From: Rhodobacter calidifons
Lineage (GTDB): Bacteria; Pseudomonadota; Alphaproteobacteria; Rhodobacterales; Rhodobacteraceae
Assembly: GCF_011174775.1 (NCBI RefSeq)
Contig: NZ_JAANHS010000004.1
Span: 1 to 64,000 of the forward strand
Length of the DNA stretch: 64,000 nt
Direction: 5' to 3'
Shown: positions 1 through 10,968 of the stretch, in pieces
How the letters are laid out: every line of letters starts with the position of its first letter
How positions within the stretch are numbered: the first letter of the stretch is position 1
Notes under the pieces: generated by a model
The model's database searches: none
What the model saw: the letters and a program-made list of their open reading frames with translations, nothing else
What the model was told of the DNA's origin: nothing
Made by a program: the position numbers and the translations under genes

Positions 1-383
1 GCCGATATGCTGCGATTAGACGCCGATGCGCGTCAGACCGCCCGCATATCCCTTCATTCATCACCTTTTCAAAGAGCCACCCTCAGACAAAAAACATGCG
101 ATCCGCCAACTTCTTGGCGTATCCCCTCGCGCCTTGCCTTCAGATTTTCCGAACCGTCGCTTCCGTTCCCGTCCGCTTTCGTTCGTCACCGTCGCCGTTC
201 CGCTTCGGTGAGGGGGTATTTACGTATCAGCCGCACCGCCCGCAAGAGCAAAAAACACCTTTCCGCCAAAATTTTCGCATCTGACCGAAAACACCGCAAA
301 ATCTGGTGGTTGGCGCAATCCAGGCTACTACGGCCGCCGCTCTGCGGCAACTTTCTTGCGGCCGCAGCAGCGCCAGGCTGCGG
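1..383. other. Intergenic stretch, no gene assigned
   Basis: No reading frame here looks like a protein. The open frames are arginine- and proline-rich mirror translations, which is what GC-rich non-coding DNA gives. The segment 60-300 is richer in A and T than the genes around it and may hold the 3' flank or promoter of a gene outside the window. A GC-rich inverted repeat near 330-370 lies just past the msrQ stop codon and could help end msrPQ transcription, but it has no T-tract. Confidence 0.4.
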
Positions 384-992
384 TCAGACCCCCGCCGGAC
401 GCGCCCTGCCCGCCTTCGGCACCAGCCGCACCGCCAGCAGACCCAGCGCCAGAGCGACATAGACCAGCGTCTCGACCGTCCAGACCTTCACCAGCAACGA
501 AAGGTGCAGCACTCCGGCCAGAATCGCCACATAGGCCAGCCGGTGCAGCCGGTTCCACGCAACCGCCCCCATCCGCCGGATTGCCCCGTTCCAGGACGTC
601 GCGGCCAGGGGCAGCATCACCACGAACCCCACCATCCCGGCGATGATGTAAGGCCGCTTCGTCAGATCCGTCGCCATCTCGCCAAAGCGCAGTCCCATGT
701 CCAGCCAGACCCAGGCGGTCAGGTGCAGCGCGACATAGAGAAAGGCCAGAAGCCCCAGCGCCCGGCGAAAGCGGACAAGGTTCAGCCCCAGCCGCCGCAA
801 GGGCGTGACCGCCAGCGACGCCAGCAGGAACTGGAGCCCCCGCTCGCCCAGCGCATGTTCAATGGCCTTGACGGGGTCGGGACCAAGCCCGCCTGCAACC
901 GCCCCCCAGATCAGATAGCCCAGCGGCACGAGACCCAGCAGATAGACCACCCAGGTCGGCACCTTGCGGGCCAGCCGGTTCACCCCGTCCAT
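384..992 (-). CDS. msrQ: MsrQ, haem-binding membrane subunit of the methionine sulfoxide reductase system
   Basis: This 202-residue integral membrane protein passes electrons from the respiratory chain to periplasmic MsrP for repair of oxidised methionines. About six hydrophobic helices are visible, for example near residues 15-35, 50-65, 80-100 and 115-135. Conserved histidines lie in the helices (LHLTAW near residue 90 and LHRLAY and LHLSLL near 150-165), as expected for b-haem ligands in the ferric reductase-like family. The ATG shares one base with the msrP stop codon, the usual msrPQ operon arrangement. Length and gene order match the family, so the call is firm. Confidence 0.93.
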   Translation of the reverse strand: MDGVNRLARKVPTWVVYLLGLVPLGYLIWGAVAGGLGPDPVKAIEHALGERGLQFLLASLAVTPLRRLGLNLVRFRRALGLLAFLYVALHLTAWVWLDMGLRFGEMATDLTKRPYIIAGMVGFVVMLPLAATSWNGAIRRMGAVAWNRLHRLAYVAILAGVLHLSLLVKVWTVETLVYVALALGLLAVRLVPKAGRARPAGV

Positions 993-1894
993 CAGTAGTT
1001 CGCCTTCAGGTCCATGCCCGAATAAAGGCCTGCCACCTCGGCCTCATAGCCGTTGAACATCAGCGTATCCTGCCGCCCGCCGAACAGGCCCGACCCGATC
1101 ACCCGTTCCGAGGCCTGGCTCCAGCGGGGATGGCTCACCTTCGGGTTCACGTTGGAATAGAAGCCGTATTCGGAAGGTTGCAGCATGTTCCAGGTGGTCC
1201 GGGGCATCTTGTCGACCAGGCTGATCCGCACGATCGACTTGATCGACTTGAACCCGTATTTCCACGGCACCACCAAGCGGATCGGCGCGCCGTTCTGTTT
1301 GGGCATCTCTTCGCCGTAAAGCCCGGTTGCCAGGATGGTCAGCGGATGCATCGCCTCGTCCAGGCGCAGCCCCTCGCGGTAAGGCCAGTCGATGAACGGG
1401 CTTTTCTGGCCCGGCATCTCCTCGGGCCGGACCAGGGTTTCAAACGCCACGAACTTCGCGGACGGCTGCACGCCCACCCGGTTCAGAAGGCCTGCCAGCT
1501 CAAAGCCGATCCAGGGAACCACCATCGCCCAGGCCTCGACGCAGCGAAAGCGGTAGATGCGTTCCTCCAACGGCTGTCCCTTGATGACATCGGCAAGGTC
1601 ATAGGTGCCGGGCTTGTCCACCAGCCCGTCGATCACCACCGACCAGGGATCGACCGTCAGCCCGCCCGCATATTTCGCCGGATCGCCCTTGCCGGTTCCG
1701 AACTCGTAGAAGTTGTTGTAGCTGGTGATGTCCTCCAGCGCCGTCGGCTTGGCATCCGTCGAATAGCGGCTGGGCGCCGCCTCGATCCGGGCCAGGGCCG
1801 GGCTCGCCGCAAGGGCCGCCGCCCCGGCGATCAGTTGGCGGCGATTCAGCCAGGCAGGCTGCGGAGTGACATCGGACCAGGTCAGGCGGCGCAT
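992..1894 (-). CDS. msrP: MsrP, periplasmic molybdopterin methionine sulfoxide reductase catalytic subunit
   Basis: MsrP reduces methionine sulfoxide in periplasmic proteins using a mononuclear molybdenum cofactor. The N-terminus has a twin-arginine export signal (NRRQLIAG, Arg-Arg at about 18-19) followed by a hydrophobic Ala-rich stretch. The expected molybdenum-ligand cysteine lies in RFRCVEAW at about residue 118. I chose the ATG at 1894 (300 residues) because a GGAG motif sits about seven bases upstream. An in-frame ATG four codons earlier, at 1906, has no clear ribosome site. The gene is first in the msrPQ operon and is divergent from the fasciclin genes. Confidence 0.93.
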   Translation of the reverse strand: MRRLTWSDVTPQPAWLNRRQLIAGAAALAASPALARIEAAPSRYSTDAKPTALEDITSYNNFYEFGTGKGDPAKYAGGLTVDPWSVVIDGLVDKPGTYDLADVIKGQPLEERIYRFRCVEAWAMVVPWIGFELAGLLNRVGVQPSAKFVAFETLVRPEEMPGQKSPFIDWPYREGLRLDEAMHPLTILATGLYGEEMPKQNGAPIRLVVPWKYGFKSIKSIVRISLVDKMPRTTWNMLQPSEYGFYSNVNPKVSHPRWSQASERVIGSGLFGGRQDTLMFNGYEAEVAGLYSGMDLKANY

Positions 1895-2130
1895 GCGGGG
1901 CTCCATCCGTTATTTTTGCCGAAGATGCGGTTCTGGCCGTGAAAGGCAAAACAAACCGCCTCACGACTGCTTCAGAGCGTTGAAACACGCGCAGCAGAAA
2001 GCGCAACGATCCTGCCACATACCTCACGATCGTTGAACAATGCTCACGCGAGTTTGACTGGAAACCATGAAAGGCCGGGGCTTAGTCCACGCGCTGTTCT
2101 AATCAAGTCAGGGTCACGCGCTTTTGGGTC

Positions 2131-2160
2131 TGATCCATTGTCGCAGCCCGGGCCTATCAT
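2131..2160 (+). promoter_or_regulatory. Candidate RpoE (ECF, singlet-oxygen type) promoter for the fasciclin genes
   Basis: TGATCC at 2131-2136 is followed after 18 bases by TATCAT at 2155-2160, about 45 bases before the fasciclin ATG. In Rhodobacter sphaeroides, RpoE/ChrR promoters have a TGATCC -35 element and a TAAGA-like -10 element with similar spacing. The match is good at -35 and partial at -10. That RpoE uses it is inference. Confidence 0.4.
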
Positions 2161-2205
2161 TCTCGCCAACGACGGCATGACCGATCATAACGGGAGTGAC
2201 ACCAC

Positions 2206-2682
2206 ATGATCCGCAGAACCTTTCTTGCCCTGACCGCCGCCACCGCCTTTGCGATGCCTGCCTTCGCCGAAGACAAGGACATCGTCGACACCGCTGTCGC
2301 GGCGGGGTCGTTCAACACGCTGGCCGCCGCGCTGACCGCCGCGGGCCTCGTCGAGACGCTGAAGGGCGAAGGCCCGTTCACCGTCTTCGCGCCGACCGAC
2401 GCGGCCTTTGCGGCCCTGCCCGCGGGCACCGTGGAAGACCTGCTGAAGCCGGAAAACAAGGACAAGCTGGTTTCGATCCTCACCTACCACGTCGTTCCGG
2501 GCAAGGTCATGTCCACCGACCTGACCGAGGGCATGACGGCCGCCACCGTGAACGGCGCAGAGGTGACGATCACTCTGGACGGCGGGCCGAAGGTCAACGG
2601 CGCCGTGATCTCGATGCCGGACGTGGCCGCCTCGAACGGCGTGATCCACGTCATCGACAGCGTCATCCTGCCGCCGATGTAA
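2206..2682 (+). CDS. Secreted fasciclin (FAS1) domain protein
   Basis: This 158-residue protein has a Sec signal peptide (about residues 1-21, ending PAFA) followed by a single FAS1 domain that fills the rest. FAS1 hallmarks are visible: [17 protein letters not shown] near residues 60-80, the YHVVPG box near 100, and SNGVIHVID near the C-terminus. FAS1 domains act in adhesion or envelope interactions, and the partner here is unknown. GGGAG precedes the ATG. The next gene is a close paralogue, so this is a tandem duplication. A possible RpoE promoter lies upstream, which would fit an oxidative-stress role. Confidence 0.9.
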   Translation: MIRRTFLALTAATAFAMPAFAEDKDIVDTAVAAGSFNTLAAALTAAGLVETLKGEGPFTVFAPTDAAFAALPAGTVEDLLKPENKDKLVSILTYHVVPGKVMSTDLTEGMTAATVNGAEVTITLDGGPKVNGAVISMPDVAASNGVIHVIDSVILPPM

Positions 2683-2756
2683 GGCAGGTCCGGGGGGTGC
2701 CAGCGGCGCCCCCCGTTCCGTTCCGGACCAGCTATCCATCCAACAGGGGACACCAC

Positions 2757-3248
2757 ATGAACCGCCGCACCATTCTCCGCCTTGCCGGAGCCGTTTCCGT
2801 CGCTGCCCTGCTTTCCGCCTGCGTCGCCACGCCGAAGGAACCCGATATCGTCGACATCGCCTCGTCGAACGCGGACTTCTCGACCCTCGTCGCCGCTGTC
2901 AGCGCTGCGGGCCTTGTCGATACGCTGAAGGGCGATGGCCCCTTCACCGTCTTCGCGCCGACCAACGCGGCCTTTGCCGCCCTGCCGAAGGGCACGGTGG
3001 AGAACCTGCTGAAGCCGGAAAACAAGGACCAGCTGATCAAGGTCCTGACCTACCATGTCGTGCCGGGGGCCGTGACCTCGGACCAGCTGGCGGGCAAGCG
3101 GCTGAGCGTTGCCACAGTCCAGGGCCAGTCGGTCCACGTTGACGGCCGCAAGGGAGTGAAGGTCAACCAGTCGCGGGTGACCACGGCGGACATCATGGCC
3201 TCGAACGGGGTGATCCACGTCATCGACAAGGTCCTGCTGCCGAAGTGA
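2757..3248 (+). CDS. Fasciclin (FAS1) domain lipoprotein, paralogue of the upstream gene
   Basis: This 163-residue protein has a lipoprotein signal. Basic residues and a hydrophobic run end at LLSAC, so Cys at about residue 22 would be acylated and the protein anchored in a membrane. The remaining ~130 residues are one FAS1 domain with the same boxes as its neighbour ([37 protein letters not shown]). The 74-base gap and the GC hairpin after the stop suggest a two-gene unit. The pair gives one soluble and one membrane-tethered version of the same domain. Confidence 0.9.
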   Translation: MNRRTILRLAGAVSVAALLSACVATPKEPDIVDIASSNADFSTLVAAVSAAGLVDTLKGDGPFTVFAPTNAAFAALPKGTVENLLKPENKDQLIKVLTYHVVPGAVTSDQLAGKRLSVATVQGQSVHVDGRKGVKVNQSRVTTADIMASNGVIHVIDKVLLPK

Positions 3249-3255
3249 GCCCGCG

Positions 3256-3279
3256 AGGCCGCCGCGCGCGGCGGCCTTT
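3256..3279 (+). terminator. GC-rich hairpin after the second fasciclin gene
   Basis: A perfect 20-base inverted repeat at 3257-3276 (GGCCGCCGCG and its complement) is followed by TTT. It starts nine bases after the fasciclin stop codon. The T-tract is short, so it is a moderately strong intrinsic terminator candidate. Confidence 0.6.
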
Positions 3280-3348
3280 CCGACCCTCATGAAATCAATA
3301 GCTTGGCTTTGGGCGTAAGGGTTTTATTAACACCTGCCACGCCAGACA

Positions 3349-3373
3349 AAAGGGGGCCCGAGGGCCCCCTTTC
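3349..3373 (-). terminator. Terminator of clpB
   Basis: The 11-bp stem AAAGGGGGCCC / GGGCCCCCTTT with a two-base spacer lies four bases past the clpB stop codon. On the minus strand it runs into TTTTGTCT. The symmetric A and T flanks mean it could also stop readthrough from the fasciclin side. Confidence 0.8.
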
Positions 3374-3376
3374 GCG

Positions 3377-5992
<2,616 letters not shown>

Positions 5993-6289
5993 CGGTCATT
6001 CTCCTTGTGTGAAGCGCCCCGCCTGCGGTGCCCGGGTATCCAGCCCACCGCGTGAAGGCCTTGCGCTTCATCTGGGCGCGGCCCGAAAACTTTGCAATCC
6101 CCGCCTGGCGGAAAAACCACAGCCGCCGGAAAGCTGAACGCGCGGCCCTTCCTCGGCCTTTCCTTGCCGATCCTGCGCCGGGGGATCGGCGGCATCGGGC
6201 CGGCCCGCCCCGGCCGACGGCGGGCAGGTCTTGCGCAGACGGCCCCGGCCTCCCCATCCTCGGAGCTTCGGCAGGAAAGGCCCAAGCCC

Positions 6290-6730
6290 ATGAGCGACGC
6301 CAAACTTCCCCTGATCCACAAGGCCCCGGTCGAGGGTCTTGCCGTCCATGTCGCCCGCACCGGCCTGGCCATCGGCGACAGCGCGCGGCTGGACCGGCTG
6401 TCGGACGGGCGCATCGGGGTCTTCGCCCGGCTGCGGAAACGGATCCTGGGCGTGATCCCGCATCACCGCGAAGGGCTGGTCGGCCGTCTCGGCCCGGTGG
6501 CGGAGGAGATCGTTTCCCCCTCGCTGGCCCATGGCGACGACCTGCGGGTGCGGATCATCGACCTTGTGCCCGAGCATCTGGCGAACGGCTTCCCGCCCGA
6601 GGTCTACATCTCGGTCTGGGGCGACCCGCGGCATCTGCAACCGATCCTGTCGGCGGTGGACCTGCCCCCGGCCCCGCCCGACCCGACACCCCGGCCGCCG
6701 AAGGGTCTCCGCGGCCTGCGGACCGTCTAG
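6290..6730 (+). CDS. Conserved hypothetical protein, 146 residues
   Basis: I do not recognise this family. The ATG at 6290 is preceded by AGGAAAGG. The protein has no signal peptide or membrane segment. It is basic in the middle (ARLRKRILGVIP) and ends in a proline-rich tail (PAPPDPTPRPPKG). Regular alternation of hydrophobic residues suggests a mostly beta fold. It overlaps the convergent TolB-like gene by four bases at the 3' end. Nothing in the context points to a function. Confidence 0.65.
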   Translation: MSDAKLPLIHKAPVEGLAVHVARTGLAIGDSARLDRLSDGRIGVFARLRKRILGVIPHHREGLVGRLGPVAEEIVSPSLAHGDDLRVRIIDLVPEHLANGFPPEVYISVWGDPRHLQPILSAVDLPPAPPDPTPRPPKGLRGLRTV

Positions 6731-7551
6731 GGCTCATAGCGCACATAGGCGAAGGCGCTGCCGTCCGGCGCCCAGGAGGGGACGTTGATCGTGCCCTGAC
6801 CGCCGATGAATTCGCGCACCCGCCGCCGGTTGCCGCCCTCGGGGTCGCAGAGAACCAGAGCGACAGGCAGGTCAGCCGGATGCCCCGTGGTGCCCGGCGG
6901 ATAGGCCAGATAGACCAGATGCCTCCCGTCCGGCGAAGGATGCGGGAACCAGTTCACCTGATCATCCGCGAACAGTTGCCGCTGCCCCGACCCGTCCGCC
7001 GCCATCACCCAGATCTGCGCATGGCCCGTCCGGTCGCAGTTGTAGTAGATGCGCGCCCCATCGGCGCTGAAATCCGGCCCGTCGCAATGCCCCTCGCCAT
7101 TGGTCAGCCGCTTCTCCTCCTCCCCCGGCACCAGAGTATGGACGTCGATCACCCGGCTTCCGCCCCGCGCGGCGACATAGGCCAGCACACGCCCGTCCGG
7201 CGACACCCCATGCCACCAGCTCGGGCTGTCGGGCGAGACCTTCACCGGCTCGCCGCCCTCGACCGGCATGACATAGACCTGGCTCCCCGCCCCCTCATGG
7301 TGCGACGACAGGATGATCGTCCGCCCGTCCGGGCTGATCCCGTGGTCGTTGTTGCAGCTTACCGCCGCCCCCGTCTCGACCGGCAGCAGCGCGGGACTCG
7401 CCAGCGGCACCCGATAGAGCCGCCCCTCCCCATTCACCAGAAGCCAGTCCCCGGATGGCGCCCAGTTCGGCGCCTCGATCCGCCCCTCGACCGCCAGCAC
7501 CTCGCGCACCCGGCCCGCGCCGACCTCATAGGTCTCGATGATGCTCCGCAT
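6727..7551 (-). CDS. TolB-like beta-propeller protein without a signal peptide
   Basis: The 274-residue sequence is made of repeated WD40/PD40 blades of the type SPDGR-x-L-x-Y and DRTGHAQIWVMAADGSG, as in the C-terminal propeller of TolB. About six blades can be counted (for example WAPSGDWLLV, SPDGRTIILSS, SPDGRVLAYV, SADGARIYYN, SPDGRHLVYL, WAPDGSAFAY). Unlike periplasmic TolB there is no export signal and no N-terminal TolB domain, so it should be cytoplasmic. Related proteins in this bacterial family are often annotated only as TolB-like. It is last in a minus-strand gene run that begins at the ROK kinase. Confidence 0.8.
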   Translation of the reverse strand: MRSIIETYEVGAGRVREVLAVEGRIEAPNWAPSGDWLLVNGEGRLYRVPLASPALLPVETGAAVSCNNDHGISPDGRTIILSSHHEGAGSQVYVMPVEGGEPVKVSPDSPSWWHGVSPDGRVLAYVAARGGSRVIDVHTLVPGEEEKRLTNGEGHCDGPDFSADGARIYYNCDRTGHAQIWVMAADGSGQRQLFADDQVNWFPHPSPDGRHLVYLAYPPGTTGHPADLPVALVLCDPEGGNRRRVREFIGGQGTINVPSWAPDGSAFAYVRYEP

Positions 7552-7596
7552 AGGCGAAGTCCTTCCAATTCAATTCAAATTTGCGCTTGCTCACGT

Positions 7597-7645
7597 GCCA
7601 AATACTCCGCGGGAGGTCCGGAGGGCGCGAAGCCCTCCGGCGGCC
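7597..7645 (-). repeat. Dispersed intergenic repeat, copy A
   Basis: Read on the minus strand, a GC hairpin (GGAGGGC TTCGCG CCCTCC type) is followed by a GA-rich link and then AGTATTTGGC. The hairpin and AGTATTTG tail match copies B, D and E elsewhere in the window. It lies between two genes that point the same way. Confidence 0.6.
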
Positions 7646-7656
7646 AGCCAGGCGCG

Positions 7657-8430
7657 CTACCCCCGGTCCTTCACGACCAGAAGCTTCTTCGGCCGGATCG
7701 CCTCGGCCGCCTTGAACAGGCTGAACGTCTGGTTGACGTAGTTCACCACGCCCGAGAGGCTGTCCAGATAGGCCTGCACCTCCGCCGTCCGCTCGGCCTC
7801 GACCAGCTGCACCGGGCGCGAGGGGTCCATCCCCTCGAACTGGACATAGAACAAGGGCTCTCCGCGCCGCAGGATCAGGTCCTTCTGCGGCTCGTGCCAT
7901 TCGAAGGCCCACATCAGCGGACGCGGCCAGATCGAGATCGGAAAGCGCCCGCCGAAGATCGTGCCGGGCAAGGGATCGGGCCGGTAATGCGCAAAGGCCG
8001 ACAGCTGCGACAGATAGACCATCTCGTCGGCGATGAAATAATAGGGCAGATGCAGCTGCACCGTGGGCCGGTCGGGGAAACGCCATTCGGCCTCCGAAAC
8101 CAGAGTCAGCACCTCGTTCAGCTTCGACGACCGGATGGGCGAGGCCGCCCCCGCGCGGTTCACCAGCACCGCCTTGCCCTTGTCGTCGCGCTGAAAACCG
8201 ATGTGCAGGTCGAAGGGGCATTTCACCATGAAATAGCGGCTTTCCAGTTGGATCACCGCCGGGCAGCGGCTGGCCGACTTGGCATGCGCCTTGTTCGGCG
8301 GGCGGATCTGCACGCGCTCGGGCGGGTCATAAAGCACCGCGCCCTTGTCCTGCGCCAGAAACCAGCCCACCATCAGCGGCCCTGCCTCTGGCCCGGCCTC
8401 CGGGCGCTCGAACGTCAGGTTGATCTCCAT
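7657..8430 (-). CDS. Conserved hypothetical protein, 257 residues
   Basis: I do not recognise the family. The protein is soluble, with no signal peptide or transmembrane helix, and rich in aromatic residues and prolines (PRPLMWAFEWHEP, LHLPYYFIADEMVY). Two cysteines lie near residues 55-70 (SRCPAV and VKCPFD). The C-terminus is basic (RPKKLLVVKDRG). The coding frame is clean and has normal codon use. It follows cutC by nine bases, so it is probably cotranscribed with the ROK kinase and cutC. The link to sugar or metal metabolism is only positional. Confidence 0.7.
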   Translation of the reverse strand: MEINLTFERPEAGPEAGPLMVGWFLAQDKGAVLYDPPERVQIRPPNKAHAKSASRCPAVIQLESRYFMVKCPFDLHIGFQRDDKGKAVLVNRAGAASPIRSSKLNEVLTLVSEAEWRFPDRPTVQLHLPYYFIADEMVYLSQLSAFAHYRPDPLPGTIFGGRFPISIWPRPLMWAFEWHEPQKDLILRRGEPLFYVQFEGMDPSRPVQLVEAERTAEVQAYLDSLSGVVNYVNQTFSLFKAAEAIRPKKLLVVKDRG

Positions 8431-8439
8431 CGCCCGCTC

Positions 8440-9156
8440 CTATTCCAGGGCCGCCTTCAGCGCCCGCACCTGATCCGCCCGCGTCTGCCGCCAGAGGGCC
8501 GGGGCGAACCCCATCTCGACCGTGCGGCCCGACACGGGCGTCGCGACCGAACATGAGGCATGGATCTCGGCAATGCCAAGCCCCTTCAGCATCGCCGCAT
8601 TCCCCGGGTTCACCCCCGAGCCGGGCATGATCGAGATCCGCCCCGCCGCATGCCTGACCAGCGCCGCGATCCGCGCCGCCCCGGCCTCGACGGTGGTCTC
8701 GCCACCCGAGGTCAGGATGCGGTGGAAGCCAAGCGCCACGGCAGCGTCCACCGCGCGTTCCATGTCTGCCGCAAGGTCGATGCACCGATGCAGGGTCAGC
8801 TCCAGCTCCATCCCCTTCGCCGCCGCGACGAGCCGTGCCAGCACCGGCACATCCAGCCGCCCGTCCGGCCGGCTGGCCCCCAGCACCACCCCGGCCAGCC
8901 CCGCCGCGCGGACCGCCGCGATCTCGGCCTGCATCATCCCGACCTCTGCCTCGGACCAGACGAAATCTCCCGCCCGCGGCCGGATCATCGCCACCACCGG
9001 CACGCCGCAGCCCGCCGCCAGGGCCATCAGCCCGGCCGAGGGCGTCAGCCCCCCCAGCGCCAGCGCCGAGCAAAGCTCGATCCGGTCCGCCCCGCCCGCC
9101 ACGGCCTCGGCCAGCCCCTCGGCCGTGTCCACGCAGACCTCCAGCCTCACGCCCAT
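8440..9156 (-). CDS. cutC: CutC family protein
   Basis: The 238-residue product is a TIM-barrel protein of the CutC family, historically linked to copper homeostasis but of uncertain biochemical role. Family signatures are visible: LEVCVDT at the start, GGADRIELCSAL near residue 25, IRPRAGDF near 60, LTLHRCID near 125 and LTSGGE near 150. The ATG at 9156 lies inside the 3' end of the ROK kinase gene (10-base overlap), so the two are translationally coupled. The pairing suggests a shared carbohydrate-related task rather than copper handling, which is inference. Confidence 0.9.
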   Translation of the reverse strand: MGVRLEVCVDTAEGLAEAVAGGADRIELCSALALGGLTPSAGLMALAAGCGVPVVAMIRPRAGDFVWSEAEVGMMQAEIAAVRAAGLAGVVLGASRPDGRLDVPVLARLVAAAKGMELELTLHRCIDLAADMERAVDAAVALGFHRILTSGGETTVEAGAARIAALVRHAAGRISIMPGSGVNPGNAAMLKGLGIAEIHASCSVATPVSGRTVEMGFAPALWRQTRADQVRALKAALE

Positions 9157-10019
9157 GCCGCCGCCCCGGCCAGCGCCGCGCCCAGCAGGCCCGCATCCGC
9201 CCCGCATTCGGCGGGCACCAGCAGCGGTCCCTTCGTCCGGCGCAGGACGCGCACCCGCACCGCCTCGTCCAGATAGGTCACCAGCCCCGGCGCGCGGGAC
9301 AGGCCGCCGCCCACCGGCACCACATCGGCACCGACCACGTTCACCACCAGGGCCAGCGGCCCCGCCACCAGCTCGCGCCAGAGCGCCATGGTCGCGCCCG
9401 CCTCGGCCTCCCCGGCCATCCAGCCCGCGATGATCGCCTGCGATCCCAGAAGTTCCGCCGTGCGCTTGCGGTGCAGCCGCTCCAGCCCGCGCGCGCTGCC
9501 CACCGTGTCGATGCAGCCCACCTGGCCGCAACCGCACTGAAAGGCGAACTCGCCCCGGATCACCGGCCCGTGTCCCCATTCCCCGGCGTAACCGCCCGCC
9601 CCGGTAACGACCTGCCCGCCCAGAACCAGCCCGCCGCCGACGCCCGAGCCCAGGATCACCCCGAAGACCGACGCCAGGCCGCGCCCGGCCCCCCGGGTGG
9701 CCTCGGCCAGCGCAAAGCAGTCGGCATCGTTCAGCACCCGGACGGGGCTTCCCGTTGCAGCCTCGACCTCCGGGCCAAGCCGCAGGCCGTCGATGGCCGG
9801 GATGTTCGCCACCCTGCCGGCGCCAGTGGCCGGATCGACCACGCCCGCGATGGAGATCGCGATGCCCTTCAGGGCGCGCCCCTGCGCGAATCCGGCAATG
9901 GCCCCCAGGAATGCCGCCTTGTCGCAGACCGGCGTCGCCACCTCGCCCAGAGGCCGCAACGTCCCGTCCCAGACCGCCGCCCTGATCCGGCTGCCGCCGA
10001 TGTCCAGTGCCAGGATCAT
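9147..10019 (-). CDS. ROK family sugar kinase, likely N-acetylglucosamine kinase
   Basis: The 290-residue protein is an ASKHA-fold kinase. An N-terminal phosphate-binding motif LALDIGGSRIR, the ROK motif VLNDADCFALAE, the glycine run GVILGSGVGGGL, and a zinc-binding segment with GHG and CGCGQVGCIDT are visible. ROK proteins with this zinc motif and no DNA-binding domain are usually cytoplasmic kinases of GlcNAc, glucose or fructose. The GlcNAc assignment rests on resemblance to NagK and is not certain. The start is the ATG at 10019. The gene heads a minus-strand unit with cutC and is divergent from pyrF. Confidence 0.85.
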   Translation of the reverse strand: MILALDIGGSRIRAAVWDGTLRPLGEVATPVCDKAAFLGAIAGFAQGRALKGIAISIAGVVDPATGAGRVANIPAIDGLRLGPEVEAATGSPVRVLNDADCFALAEATRGAGRGLASVFGVILGSGVGGGLVLGGQVVTGAGGYAGEWGHGPVIRGEFAFQCGCGQVGCIDTVGSARGLERLHRKRTAELLGSQAIIAGWMAGEAEAGATMALWRELVAGPLALVVNVVGADVVPVGGGLSRAPGLVTYLDEAVRVRVLRRTKGPLLVPAECGADAGLLGAALAGAAAWA

Positions 10020-10107
10020 GTCGTTCAAGCTTCGGCCCCCTTCTTGCCGCCAGTCTTGACAGCCCATCCCCGCCCCGTCAAACCGCCCCGCAACCACGGA
10101 GGCCTCC

Positions 10108-10800
10108 ATGCCCGCAGATGACCGCCTGATCGTTGCGCTCGACGTGCCGAACGTGGTGCAGGGGCTGGACCTTGTCGCCCGCATCGGGGATGCCGCCAGC
10201 TTCTACAAGATCGGCCTCGGCATGCTGACCGGCGGCGGGCTGGCGCTGGCCAACACGCTGAAGCACGAGCAGGGCAAGCGCATCTTCCTGGACATGAAGC
10301 TTTTCGACATCGGCGCCACCATCGAGGCCGCCGTGCGAGGGCTTGCGCAATACGATCTCGATTTTCTGACCGTCCACGGCGACCCGCAGGTGGTCGCCGC
10401 CGCCGCCACCGGCAAGGGCGGCACGGGGCTCAAGATCCTCGCCGTCACGGTCCTCACCTCGCTCGACCGTGCCGACCTGGACGCCAATCTGATCAAGCCG
10501 GGCGACATTCGCGAGATCACGCTGGAACGCGCCGCCCGCGCGCTTGAGGCCGGGGCGGACGGCGTGATCGCCAGCCCGCAGGAGGCCGCGATGATCCGCG
10601 CCCTGCCGCAGGCCCGGGGCAAGCTGATCGTCACCCCCGGCGTCCGCCCGGAGGGCTCTGCGCGCGGCGACCAGAAGCGCATCGCCACGCCGCGCCAGGC
10701 CATCAGCGACGGCGCCGACCATATCGTCGTCGGCAGACCCGTCTGGCAGGCGAAAGACCCCGCCGCCGCCGCCCGCGCAATCCTGGCCGAGCTTCCCTGA
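10108..10800 (+). CDS. pyrF: Orotidine 5'-phosphate decarboxylase
   Basis: PyrF makes UMP from OMP in the last step of pyrimidine synthesis. The 230-residue TIM barrel carries the catalytic signature FLDMKLFDIGATI near residue 60, with the Asp-Lys-Asp network. VTVHGDPQVV near 90, GVIASPQEA near 150 and VTPGVRPEG near 175 form the phosphate-binding loops, and DHIVVGRPVW lies near 210. Length is normal for a bacterial PyrF. GGAGG lies just before the ATG. Confidence 0.96.
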   Translation: MPADDRLIVALDVPNVVQGLDLVARIGDAASFYKIGLGMLTGGGLALANTLKHEQGKRIFLDMKLFDIGATIEAAVRGLAQYDLDFLTVHGDPQVVAAAATGKGGTGLKILAVTVLTSLDRADLDANLIKPGDIREITLERAARALEAGADGVIASPQEAAMIRALPQARGKLIVTPGVRPEGSARGDQKRIATPRQAISDGADHIVVGRPVWQAKDPAAAARAILAELP

Positions 10801-10968
10801 CCCCGGGCTCTCCCCTCGCAGGGGTCGGTCCTCGCCCTGGCGAAGATCAAGCGATGGAACGCGATAAGCCGTTCGTCGCGCGCGGCTGCGCCCGGCGGGC
10901 GAATCGGGCTTTACAAGCCCGACCTCTTTTGTCAGAAAACGGATAATTCCTGACTGAAAAGGTCTGCC

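Noticed and set aside
5993-6120. Heat-shock (RpoH) promoter for clpB
   Set aside because: Scanning the minus strand upstream of the ATG gave no CTTG-type -35 and CCCCAT-type -10 pair with normal spacing.
10932-10953. Imperfect dyad TCAG...CTGA upstream of the first imelysin as a Fur, Irr or RirA site
   Set aside because: Only the outer four bases and a few inner positions pair, and it does not match a published box closely enough to list as a site. Worth testing but not claimed.
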